Source of the DNA: CAYRZF01 sp964428805
GTDB taxonomy: Bacteria > Methylomirabilota > Methylomirabilia > Rokubacteriales > CSP1-6
NCBI GenBank assembly: GCA_964428805.1
Contig: CAYRZF010000075.1
Coordinates: forward strand, 1 to 10,566
Length of the DNA stretch: 10,566 nt
Reading direction: 5' to 3'
Positions 1 through 6,202 of this stretch are shown here, piece by piece. The first letter of the stretch is position 1, and each line of letters starts with the position of its first letter. Made by a program: the position numbers and the translations under genes. The notes under the pieces were generated by a model. It worked only from the letters and a program-made list of their open reading frames with translations, made no database searches and had not been told where the DNA came from.

Positions 1-88
1 GCCCCACGGCGGGGAGCGCCAGTCCGGCCAAGAGGCTCATGACGAACAGGACTAGGACGAGTTCGACGAGGGTAAACCCCCGCGCCAT
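1..88 (-). CDS. gspH: Type II secretion pseudopilin, N-terminal fragment (probably GspH)
   Basis: This is the 5' end of a gene cut off by the left edge; 29 codons are visible. The product starts MARG and continues FTLVELVLVL, the prepilin-peptidase recognition pattern: a short basic leader, Gly at -1, Phe at +1, Glu at +5, then a hydrophobic helix ending in LAGLALPAVG. Pseudopilins of this kind are cleaved and N-methylated by GspO and join the periplasmic pseudopilus. The ATG overlaps the gspG stop by one base (TGATG), so translation is probably coupled. GspH usually follows GspG in such operons, hence the assignment. GspI, GspJ or GspK cannot be excluded because the C-terminal part is missing. 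The four-residue leader contrasts with the 65-residue leader of GspG next door. Confidence 0.8.
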   Translation of the reverse strand, partial: MARGFTLVELVLVLFVMSLLAGLALPAVG

Positions 89-684
89 CACTTCACGTCC
101 CACGAGGTGACGTCGGCGCTTTCACCATCACCTCCGGGAGCGTTGTCGATCCCGTAGCTCCAGATGTCATAGTCGCCGTGATCGCCGGGGCAGCACTTGT
201 AGTGGTAAGGGTTCCCCCAGGGATCCTTGGGGATGGCCTGCTTCTTCAGGTACGACCCGTTCCAGTCGGCAACGCCGGGGTTCCTCACCAGCGCGTCGAG
301 TCCCTGCCCCGATGAGGGGTATGAGCCCACGTCGAGCCGGTATTGGTCGAGTCCGGCGCCCAGGAGCTCGATCTGCGCCTTGGCTGCGGCCTGTTTAGAC
401 TGGCCGATGCGGCCGAAGATCCGCGGGCCCACGAGGCCGACGACCAGGCCCAGGATGATGATGACGACGATCAGTTCGATGAGCGTGAAGCCGCTCTCGT
501 CCCGGGTCGCGAGGGCCTTGAACCTCGCGGGTCCTGTCGCGGCGATCAGCCCCCGCCGCCCTCGCTCCACCCACCCCCCGGTGGGGCCCTTACGCTGCGG
601 GCCGGGTACCCGCGCCGAAGGCGTGGGTGGGCTCCCGCTCGCCGCGCCACCCGCTTCCGTTTCTCGCCGCCGCATTCTCGTCAC
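88..684 (-). CDS. gspG: Type II secretion major pseudopilin GspG with unusually long leader
   Basis: The product is the main subunit of the periplasmic type II secretion pseudopilus. Seen: 198 residues with the prepilin motif G65/FTLIE (Glu70 is the +5 residue), a hydrophobic helix to about residue 88, then the GspG signature: YRLDVGSYPSSGQGLDALV, IPKDPWGNPYHY, PGDHGDYDIWSYG, and an Asp/Glu-rich C-terminal loop where the family binds calcium. The mature part (133 residues) is normal in length. The leader is not: 65 Gly/Pro/Arg-rich residues instead of the usual 6-10. The GTG start at 684 is chosen because AGGAGGT lies 4 bases upstream, overlapping the gspF stop. The only other plausible in-frame start before the cleavage site is GTG at 570 (27-residue leader), which lacks a clear ribosome site. 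A CysCys pair (about residues 164-165) sits just before PGDHG and is unusual for the family. Identity is certain; the leader is puzzling. Confidence 0.95.
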   Translation of the reverse strand: MTRMRRRETEAGGAASGSPPTPSARVPGPQRKGPTGGWVERGRRGLIAATGPARFKALATRDESGFTLIELIVVIIILGLVVGLVGPRIFGRIGQSKQAAAKAQIELLGAGLDQYRLDVGSYPSSGQGLDALVRNPGVADWNGSYLKKQAIPKDPWGNPYHYKCCPGDHGDYDIWSYGIDNAPGGDGESADVTSWDVK

Positions 685-688
685 CGGG

Positions 689-695
689 ACCTCCT
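689..695 (-). promoter_or_regulatory. Strong ribosome-binding site of gspG
   Basis: On the minus strand AGGAGGT lies 4 bases before GTG at 684 and overlaps the TAG stop of gspF (694-696). It decides the gspG start in favour of the long-leader form. The next in-frame ATG (675) would be about 14 bases from the AGGAGG core. Confidence 0.75.
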
Positions 696-1905
696 AGAGG
701 GGAATTTCGTTGATGGAGAGGATCGCCATGGCGATCGCGACCACGATAAAGCCCACCAGGATCGCCATCGTGACGATGATGCCGGGCTCGAGGAGCGTGA
801 TGAACCGCTTCACGGCGCTCCGCACCTCGGCCTCGAAGGTGTCGGCCACCTTCAGGAGCATCTCCTCCAGCCTGCCGGTCTCCTCGCCGACACGCACCAT
901 GTGGACCGCCAGCGGCGGGAAGACGCCGCTTTCCTGCATGGGCGCGGAGAGCCCGGCGCCGCGCTTGACGCCATCCCCGAGTCGCTCCACGGCAATGGCC
1001 AGGACGCGGTTTGACACCATCTCCTTGATGACCGCCAGCGCTCCGAGTACGGGGACACCGCTTCGGAGCAGGGTTCCGAGCGTCCGGCAGAGCCGCGCCA
1101 CCTCCGCCTTCCGGATGATGTCGCCGAGCAGCGGGAGAGAGAGCGCGGCACGGTCCCACGCCAGGCGTCCCTCGGCCGTCGCCAGGACGATACGCGATCC
1201 GAGCACTCCCGCGAGAGCGACGAGGGCCAGCGCCCACCAGTAATCTGTCAGCACGGCGCTCACCCCCAGGAGGATCTGAGTGGGAAGCGGAATGGCCTGG
1301 CCGAGCTCGGAGAAGATCTCCCCGAACCGCGGGACCACATACGCGAGGAGAAAAATGACGGCGCCCCCGAGCGCTACGAGCAGGATCGCGGGGTACACCA
1401 TCGCCGATTTGATCGCCTCCCTGAACTCCTGGGCTGCCTCGAGGAATTCGGCGATGCGGCGGAGCGTGACCTCCAGCACACCACCCTTCTCGCCGGCCCG
1501 CACCATGTTGACGTAGAGGCGGGAGAAAGGGCGCGGGTGATGCTTGGCCAGGGCATCGCCGAAGGACGACCCGCCTCTCACGCTCTTCAGGAGATCCCCC
1601 ACGATGGCCTTGAGGCGGGGATTCGAGGCCAGCTCTTCGAGGACGGACAACGATCGATCGAGGGGGAGACCGGCTTCGAAGAGCGTGGCCAGCTGCTGGG
1701 TGAAGGCGACGAGGTCGCGGTTCGAGATTCCGCGGGCCGTGAGCCGACGCCAGAGCCCCGCGCGCTCCGCCTGGGCGGCGACCTCGATGGGGTAGTACTC
1801 CTCCCGGTGGAGGCGCTCGACCACCGCCCGCGGGTCCGGGGCCTCCATGACCCCGGTGATCGTCTTGCCCCGCTGGTCCGCCGCCTTGTAAACGAAAACC
1901 GGCAT
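694..1905 (-). CDS. gspF: Type II secretion inner-membrane platform protein GspF
   Basis: GspF is the polytopic inner-membrane protein that couples the GspE ATPase to the pseudopilus. Seen: 403 residues, the usual family length; N-terminal MPVFVYKAADQRGK typical of GspF; and two homologous cytoplasmic four-helix domains. The first (about 65-190) contains FTQQLATLFEAGLPLDRSL and MVRAGEKGGVLE, and the second (about 265-375) contains RTLGTLLRSGVPVLGAL and MVRVGEETGRLEEML. Hydrophobic spans lie near 168-192, 207-240 and 375-398. The ATG is 4 bp after the gspE stop. An AGGAGGA site at 1917-1923, inside the end of gspE, is 11 bases upstream, a slightly long spacing. Type IV pilus PilC is the closest alternative, but a GspG-type pseudopilin next to it favours secretion. 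Confidence 0.95.
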   Translation of the reverse strand: MPVFVYKAADQRGKTITGVMEAPDPRAVVERLHREEYYPIEVAAQAERAGLWRRLTARGISNRDLVAFTQQLATLFEAGLPLDRSLSVLEELASNPRLKAIVGDLLKSVRGGSSFGDALAKHHPRPFSRLYVNMVRAGEKGGVLEVTLRRIAEFLEAAQEFREAIKSAMVYPAILLVALGGAVIFLLAYVVPRFGEIFSELGQAIPLPTQILLGVSAVLTDYWWALALVALAGVLGSRIVLATAEGRLAWDRAALSLPLLGDIIRKAEVARLCRTLGTLLRSGVPVLGALAVIKEMVSNRVLAIAVERLGDGVKRGAGLSAPMQESGVFPPLAVHMVRVGEETGRLEEMLLKVADTFEAEVRSAVKRFITLLEPGIIVTMAILVGFIVVAIAMAILSINEIPL

Positions 1906-1909
1906 CCGG

Positions 1910-3622
1910 CTACTCTTCCTCCTGCGTGACGCGGAGGACCTCGTCCACCGTGGTGATTCCCAACTTGGCCTTCACCCAGCCGTCCTCGCGTAGCGTCACC
2001 ATCCCCAGCTCGTCGATCGCCTGCCGGCGGATCTCTCCGGCGGGGGCCTTCCGGACGATCAGGTTTCGCACATCCTCGTTGAAGATGAACAGCTCGTAGA
2101 TTCCGGTGCGCCCCCGGTAGCCGGTCCCGCGGCACTGGTCGCAGCCCGAGCCCTTGAAGAGGTCCAGCGGCGCGGTCAGTGCCTCCGGGATCCCCAGAGC
2201 GCGCACATCGGCGGGATCCGGCTCGTGCGGCGCCCGGCACGCGGAACAGATCCGTCGCACGAGGCGCTGGGCAAGCACGCCGTGGAGGACGGAGGACACC
2301 AGATACGGCTCGCAGCCCATATCTTGCAACCGCGTGATGGCGCCCGGGGCGTCGTTGGTGTGGAGGGTGGAGAAGACCAGGTGGCCCGTCAGGGCGGCCT
2401 GGATCGCGATCTCGGCGGTCTCCAGATCGCGGATTTCGCCCACCATGATGATGTCCGGGTCTTGCCTGACGATGTGGCGCAAACCGTTGGCGAAGGTCAG
2501 ACCGATTTTGGGCCTGACCGCGATCTGGTTCACGCCCTTGAGCTGGTACTCGACCGGATCTTCGATCGTGATGATCTTCTGGCCGGGAGAGTTGATCTTG
2601 TCCAGGCCGGCGTACAGGGTGGTCGTCTTCCCCGAGCCCGTCGGGCCCGTGACCAGCAGCATCCCGTGAGGGCGGATGATCAGGCGTTCGAAGAGGCGGC
2701 GCGTGTCGGGTGCGAAGCCCAGCTTTTCGAGCGGCAGGAAGATGGACGAGCGGTCCAAGAGGCGCATGACGATGGACTCGCCGTGGACGGTTGGCATGGT
2801 GGAGACACGGATGTCCACCGGGCGCCCGCCGACCGTGACCCGGATCCGCCCATCCTGGGGGAGGCGCCGCTCGGCGATGTTGAGCTCGGCCATGATCTTG
2901 ATCCGCGAGGTCACCGCCGCCTGGAGCCGCCGCGGCGGGGCTTCTTGATCGAAGAGAATCCCGTCGATCCGGTAGCGGACTCGGAGGCTGTCCTCCAAGG
3001 GCTCGATGTGGATGTCCGAGGCCTCCGCCGTCACGGCGTTGTCGATCACCAGGTTGACGAGGCGGACCACGGGCGCCTCGAAGGCCATGTCGCGAAGCTG
3101 GTTGATATCCTCGTCCCCCTCGCCGGAGGCGGGGCCCTCGTCCCGGATCCCCTCCACGATGCGCTGGAGGGGGCTCGCCGCGCGCGCTCCGTACGTCCGC
3201 TCGATCGCCTCCAGGATGGCTTCTTCCGGCGCCACGGCGAGCTTGATCTGAAGCCCGAGAGCCTGGCGGAGGTCGTCGAGGAGCAGCGGGTTGGCGGGAT
3301 CGGACGTGGCGACGGTCAGCACGGATCCCTCGACCGCCACCGGGCAGACCCGGTAGTGCCGCAGGTACTTCGGGGAGAGATTCTTCAAAACGGGAACAGA
3401 GGAGGGAAGCTCCTCGCGGGAGAGGTAGGGGAGACCCTGCTGCTGGGCGAGGGCTCTCAGCACGTCGTCCTTGCCGACGGCGCCCATCGCCACCAGGACT
3501 TCGCCGATGGAGGCGCGGGTCGATTTCTGACGTGCCAGCGCGTCCCGCAGGATGTCCGGCGTGATGAGCCCGGCCTCTAGGAGGAGTTGTCCCAGGGGTG
3601 GTCTCCCGACCAGAATGGCCAT
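1910..3622 (-). CDS. gspE: Type II secretion ATPase GspE
   Basis: GspE is the cytoplasmic hexameric ATPase that powers pseudopilus assembly. Seen in order in 570 residues: an N-terminal MshEN/T2SSE-N type region (about 1-145, LGQLLLEAGLITPDIL), a linker with an acidic stretch (160-172), the N2 region with ASDIHIEP (201-208), Walker A GPTGSGKT (326-333), an Asp box ITIEDPVEYQ, Walker B with IIMVGEIRD (391-399), the His box TGHLVFSTLHTND (412-424), and a tetracysteine zinc module CxxC-31-CxxC (Cys459, 462, 494, 497), which is characteristic of GspE and PilB. All catalytic motifs are intact. The ATG at 3622 has only a weak purine-rich tract upstream (AGAGAGAGG, about 13 bases away). It is the first gene of the visible operon and is transcribed away from the ZIP gene. 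PilB is the main alternative; context favours GspE. Confidence 0.95.
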   Translation of the reverse strand: MAILVGRPPLGQLLLEAGLITPDILRDALARQKSTRASIGEVLVAMGAVGKDDVLRALAQQQGLPYLSREELPSSVPVLKNLSPKYLRHYRVCPVAVEGSVLTVATSDPANPLLLDDLRQALGLQIKLAVAPEEAILEAIERTYGARAASPLQRIVEGIRDEGPASGEGDEDINQLRDMAFEAPVVRLVNLVIDNAVTAEASDIHIEPLEDSLRVRYRIDGILFDQEAPPRRLQAAVTSRIKIMAELNIAERRLPQDGRIRVTVGGRPVDIRVSTMPTVHGESIVMRLLDRSSIFLPLEKLGFAPDTRRLFERLIIRPHGMLLVTGPTGSGKTTTLYAGLDKINSPGQKIITIEDPVEYQLKGVNQIAVRPKIGLTFANGLRHIVRQDPDIIMVGEIRDLETAEIAIQAALTGHLVFSTLHTNDAPGAITRLQDMGCEPYLVSSVLHGVLAQRLVRRICSACRAPHEPDPADVRALGIPEALTAPLDLFKGSGCDQCRGTGYRGRTGIYELFIFNEDVRNLIVRKAPAGEIRRQAIDELGMVTLREDGWVKAKLGITTVDEVLRVTQEEE

Positions 3623-3649
3623 CAGTTGTCGGCGCGCCTCTCTCTTTCA

Positions 3650-3678
3650 ACACTACCGAAGGGCGCGGATACCCACAA
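3650..3678 (-). promoter_or_regulatory. Possible weak promoter for the gsp operon
   Basis: On the minus strand TTGTGG (3678-3673) and TAGTGT (3655-3650) are separated by 17 bp and would start transcription about 20 bp before gspE. Each box matches the sigma70 consensus at only 3 of 6 positions, so this is a candidate chosen by position. A six-T run on the minus strand (3686-3681) lies just upstream. Confidence 0.25.
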
Positions 3679-3715
3679 GCAAAAAAGGGCCGCTGGCATG
3701 AGCGCGTGGCATGGC

Positions 3716-3744
3716 TTGACAGGGAGAGTCCCGGGCATTAGACT
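3716..3744 (+). promoter_or_regulatory. sigma70-type promoter of the ZIP transporter gene
   Basis: A perfect -35 box TTGACA (3716-3721) is followed after exactly 17 bp by TAGACT (3739-3744), which matches the -10 consensus at 4 of 6 positions. Transcription would start near 3751, about 37 bp before the ZIP start codon. This is the best promoter match in the window. Confidence 0.7.
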
Positions 3745-3787
3745 CGATTTCTTGTCCACTCCTCAGTGAACCGATGGTGAGTGAGCG

Positions 3788-4528
3788 ATGACGCCGGATG
3801 CGTGGAGTCTGATCCTCGGGAGCGTGGCCGGCCTGGCCGATATCCTCGGCGCCCTGATCCTGACCGGGAGCGGGCGCTGGGACCGCGCTTTCCTCAAGTA
3901 TTTCCTCGCAGTGGGGGCGGGGTTCATGCTGGCGGCGGCGTTCATCCGGATGCTCCCCGAAAGCGTCGAGAAGCTTCCCCACGCTTTCTTCTTCGTCCTG
4001 CTTGGCTACTTCGGGATTCACCTCTTCGAGCACACCGTCGCTCCGCATTTCCACTTCGGCGAGGAGATCCATCCCGAGGCCCTCGTGCACCCCTCCGTGG
4101 GCTACCTGGCGTTCCTCGGCCTCGGCGTTCATACGATCTTTGACGGGGTGACGATCGCCTCGGGGTTCATCATCAGCCCCGCGCTGGGGATCCTGCTCTT
4201 TTTCGCCGTGCTGCTCCACAAGCTGCCCGAGGGATTCACCATGGCCTCCGTGATGCTGGCCGCCGGGTCGTCGCCCCGAGCTGCCCTCGGGGCCGCCGCG
4301 GCGCTGGGCGGCTTCACTGTTGTCGGCGTATTGCTGACCTCCCTGTTCACTCAGTTCGTCGGGTATGCCTTGGCGCTCTCGGCCGGCGTCACGATCTATG
4401 TGGCGGCCTCCGACCTGATTCCCGAGGTGAATCGGGAGCGCGGCCCGGGTGTGGCGTGGGCCGTGTTCGGTGGGCTTGTGCTGTTCGCCGCCGCGGATGG
4501 GGTTGTCTCGGCCTTCGGCCTCCACTAA
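3788..4528 (+). CDS. ZIP-family divalent metal transporter
   Basis: This is probably an inner-membrane importer of zinc or related divalent metals. Seen: 246 residues, about eight hydrophobic segments, and the ZIP transport-site motifs in the fourth and fifth of these: HTIFDG (His115, Asp119) and HKLPEG (His144, Glu148), followed by YVAASDLIPEV (Glu213). The loop around residues 82-101 is rich in His (82, 87, 89, 95, 101) with two Glu, as in the variable metal-binding loop of the family. The ATG at 3788 lies downstream of a good promoter; the ribosome site is modest (GGTGAG, 3776-3781). The gene stands alone, divergent from gspE and followed by a repeat. Metal specificity and direction cannot be read from sequence; ZupT-like zinc/iron uptake is the default guess. 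Confidence 0.88.
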   Translation: MTPDAWSLILGSVAGLADILGALILTGSGRWDRAFLKYFLAVGAGFMLAAAFIRMLPESVEKLPHAFFFVLLGYFGIHLFEHTVAPHFHFGEEIHPEALVHPSVGYLAFLGLGVHTIFDGVTIASGFIISPALGILLFFAVLLHKLPEGFTMASVMLAAGSSPRAALGAAAALGGFTVVGVLLTSLFTQFVGYALALSAGVTIYVAASDLIPEVNRERGPGVAWAVFGGLVLFAAADGVVSAFGLH

Positions 4529-4532
4529 ATGA

Positions 4533-4630
4533 CGCCCCTCACCTCTTCTCCCCCTTCACGCAAAACGCGAGCGAAGCGAGCCTTCCTTAGCGGGCACCCG
4601 ACCCTTGCGGTCGGGTCGGGGTGAGGGGTG
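4533..4630 (+). repeat. Intergenic inverted-repeat element with CCCCTCACC ends
   Basis: A block of about 98 bp in the gap between the ZIP gene and the cyclase is bounded by the inverted repeat CCCCTCACC (4535-4543) and GGTGAGGGG (4620-4628), extendable with one G-T and one C-G pair. Inside are a pyrimidine tract (CTCTTCTCCCCC), the motif GCGAGCGAAGCGAGC (4567-4581) and a second hairpin at 4596-4616. The palindrome at 10498-10548 has the same outer sequence followed by a similar pyrimidine tract, so the two look like one repeat family of REP or miniature-element type. Its role is unknown; it might also end ZIP transcription. Confidence 0.6.
4596..4616 (+). terminator. Hairpin inside the repeat, possible terminator
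   Basis: ACCCGACC (4596-4603) and GGTCGGGT (4609-4616) form a perfect 8-bp stem with a CTTGC loop, 68 bp after the ZIP stop. No T run follows, so factor-independent termination is doubtful. It may simply be internal structure of the repeat. Confidence 0.3.
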
Positions 4631-4636
4631 GGTCGC

Positions 4637-4665
4637 TTGCCGGTCGTCGTGCTTGGTGGTATGTT
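4637..4665 (+). promoter_or_regulatory. Candidate sigma70-type promoter of the diguanylate cyclase gene
   Basis: TTGCCG (4637-4642) and TATGTT (4660-4665) are 17 bp apart, each matching consensus at 4 of 6 positions. Transcription would start around 4672, about 45 bp before the chosen GTG start. This also argues against the upstream in-frame start at 4621, which would lie before the promoter. Confidence 0.45.
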
Positions 4666-4701
4666 ATTCTGCATCTGTGTAGCGCGATTTCCCTTCATCC
4701 C

Positions 4702-4707
4702 GGGAGG
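4702..4707 (+). promoter_or_regulatory. Ribosome-binding site fixing the cyclase start
   Basis: GGGAGG ends 9 bases before GTG at 4717. No comparable site precedes the earlier in-frame GTG at 4621, so the shorter protein is preferred. Confidence 0.6.
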
Positions 4708-4716
4708 CCCTCACAG

Positions 4717-5667
4717 GTGGCAAAACGGTCGATAGCGCTTCTGGCAGGGAGCCCGGGCAGCCAGGGAGCGAAGATCAGGCGGACCCTCGCACGGCTCGGC
4801 TGCGTGGTGAAGGCCGTACACCCCGACCAGAATCTCCTCCGCGTAGTGAAAACATCGAAGCCGGATATGATTCTGCTGGGTGCCGTTCGCGGGAGACCGG
4901 GGCGCGGCGTCCTCTGCCGGCTCCTCAAGCAAGACCCGCAAGCCCGCTATATCCCGGTTCTGGCCCTCCTTGACTCCCGCTCCACGTCCGAAGAGTGGAA
5001 CCAAGTGGCGCTCGTCGACGAGGTGATCCGTGGCACGGCGACAACCCAGGAGATCGCCTGGCGGGTCCGGACCCTGCTCCGGCTCAACCGGCTGACCAAC
5101 GACACCCGGCGCGCCCTCAGGATGCTTCGGAAGCAGTCGCGCATGGATGATCTGACCGGGCTCGCCACCCATGGCGCCTTCAAGGAGCGCCTCGAGCGCG
5201 AGTTCCAGCGGGCCACCCGCTACCGACGCCCGCTTTCGCTCCTGATGGTGGATGTGGATTACTTCAAGCACTACAACGACAGCTTTGGCCATCCAGCCGG
5301 CGACCGCCTGCTCCGCCTGGTGGGCCGGATGGTGGCGGGGGAACTCCGGCGGGTGGACTTCGGGGCTCGCTACGGCGGGGATGAGTTCTCGGTGATCCTT
5401 CCCGAAACTCCCAAGGTCGCCGCCGCCGTGGTCGCCGAGCGGATTCGGCGCTCAATCGAAAAGCATCCCTTTCTCCACCGACAGTCGCAGCCTCTGGGGC
5501 GCGTGACGGTGTCCGTCGGCGTCGCCACCTATCCCGAGGATGCTGCGGCAGGCGTGAAACTGGTGGAGGCCGCTGATCGCGCGCTCTACCAGGCGAAGAC
5601 CGACGGCCGGAACCGCGTCCGGGGAACCCAGGCCGCCCCGTCCCTCGACGCGGCGACTGCCCCGTGA
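4717..5667 (+). CDS. Diguanylate cyclase (GGDEF) with degenerate receiver domain
   Basis: The product makes the second messenger cyclic di-GMP from two GTP. Seen: 316 residues from GTG at 4717. Residues 4-122 have the layout of a CheY-like receiver (KPDMILLGAVRGRPGRGVLCRLLK, then YIPVLALLDS), but the phospho-acceptor Asp is Gly55. The acidic pair at the first strand and the conserved Lys near 106 are also missing. A short helical linker (about 123-142) leads to a complete GGDEF domain: DDLTGLATHGAF, metal-binding Asp179/Asp181 in VDVDYFKHYND, GHPAGD, the active site GGDEF (220-224), and VSVGVATYP. The inhibitory I-site RxxD is intact (Arg211, Asp214), exactly five residues before GGDEF, so product inhibition is expected. 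No membrane segment is seen, so it is cytoplasmic. The gene overlaps aroQ by four bases (GTGA). An active enzyme is likely; control by phosphorylation is not. Confidence 0.92.
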   Translation: MAKRSIALLAGSPGSQGAKIRRTLARLGCVVKAVHPDQNLLRVVKTSKPDMILLGAVRGRPGRGVLCRLLKQDPQARYIPVLALLDSRSTSEEWNQVALVDEVIRGTATTQEIAWRVRTLLRLNRLTNDTRRALRMLRKQSRMDDLTGLATHGAFKERLEREFQRATRYRRPLSLLMVDVDYFKHYNDSFGHPAGDRLLRLVGRMVAGELRRVDFGARYGGDEFSVILPETPKVAAAVVAERIRRSIEKHPFLHRQSQPLGRVTVSVGVATYPEDAAAGVKLVEAADRALYQAKTDGRNRVRGTQAAPSLDAATAP

Positions 5668-6134
5668 AGAAGGCCATTCTCGTCCTCCACGGTCCCAATC
5701 TGAACCTCCTGGGAAGCCGGGAGCCCGCGGTGTACGGCCGCCTGACGCTGGCCCAGGTGGACCGGGAAATTAAACGCTACGGCCAGACGCGCGGGGTCCG
5801 CGTCGAATGTTGCCAGTCCAACCACGAGGGCGAGCTGATCGACTTACTCCAGACAGCAGCCCGGAAAGGGTTCGCGGCGGTCGTGTTCAATCCGGGCGCC
5901 TTCACGCACTACTCGATCGCCCTGCGCGACGCGGTTTCCGCGATCGCCCTGCCGGTCGTGGAGGTCCACCTGTCCAACGTCCACGCCCGAGAGGAGTTTC
6001 GCCGCCGCTCCGTCATCGCGCCGGCCGCCCGCGGGCAGATCTCCGGCTTCGGACTCCAGAGTTACCTGCTGGGGATCGACGCCGCCCTGGGCGTTCTGGG
6101 GTCCCGCGGGGACTCGCCGGAGGCCGCCCGGTGA
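5664..6134 (+). CDS. aroQ: 3-dehydroquinate dehydratase, type II
   Basis: AroQ converts 3-dehydroquinate to 3-dehydroshikimate, the third step of the shikimate pathway, as a cytoplasmic dodecamer. Seen: 156 residues, near the usual length of about 145-150. The start is HGPNLNLLGSREPAVYG, with Asn12, the mobile-loop Arg19 and catalytic Tyr24. Next come FNPGAFTHYSIALRDA (Asn76, His82), VEVHLSNVHARE (Glu100, catalytic His102) and Arg113. These positions agree almost residue for residue with well-studied type II enzymes. The GTG start lies inside the cyclase stop (GTGA overlap), so expression is probably coupled to it. A short tail (about 147-156) exceeds the core. No other shikimate gene is in the window. 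Confidence 0.96.
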   Translation: MKKAILVLHGPNLNLLGSREPAVYGRLTLAQVDREIKRYGQTRGVRVECCQSNHEGELIDLLQTAARKGFAAVVFNPGAFTHYSIALRDAVSAIALPVVEVHLSNVHAREEFRRRSVIAPAARGQISGFGLQSYLLGIDAALGVLGSRGDSPEAAR

Positions 6135-6167
6135 ATGGGCAAGAACGTCCCGGCGTCTAAGCTACAG

Positions 6168-6188
6168 CGCTGCCGCCGAGGCGGAGCG
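6168..6188 (+). other. Hairpin just upstream of the sigma-factor fusion
   Basis: CGCT and CCGC (6168-6176, with G6172 bulged) pair with GCGG and AGCG (6181-6188) around a CGAG loop. It ends 14 bases before the TTG start at 6203 and there is no T run, so it could modulate translation or be incidental in GC-rich DNA. The rest of the 68-bp gap (6135-6202) shows no convincing promoter. Confidence 0.35.
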
Positions 6189-6202
6189 GATGAGAGCTCC
6201 GT

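Noticed and set aside
2225..3580. 451-codon plus-strand open frame opposite gspE
   Set aside because: No recognisable domain; it is the complement shadow of gspE.
1587..3653. 688-codon open frame on the minus strand overlapping gspE and gspF
   Set aside because: Low-complexity Arg/Pro/Gly translation in another frame of the same strand; gspE and gspF explain the region fully.
4621..4716. Longer cyclase form starting at GTG 4621
   Set aside because: It would begin inside the repeat and upstream of the likely promoter, with no ribosome site; GTG 4717 has GGGAGG at good spacing.
6141..6160. Possible ECF-type autoregulatory promoter (AAGAAC and GTCTAA) before the sigma fusion
   Set aside because: The AAC and GTC elements are only 8 bp apart rather than about 16, so the boxes cannot form an ECF promoter.
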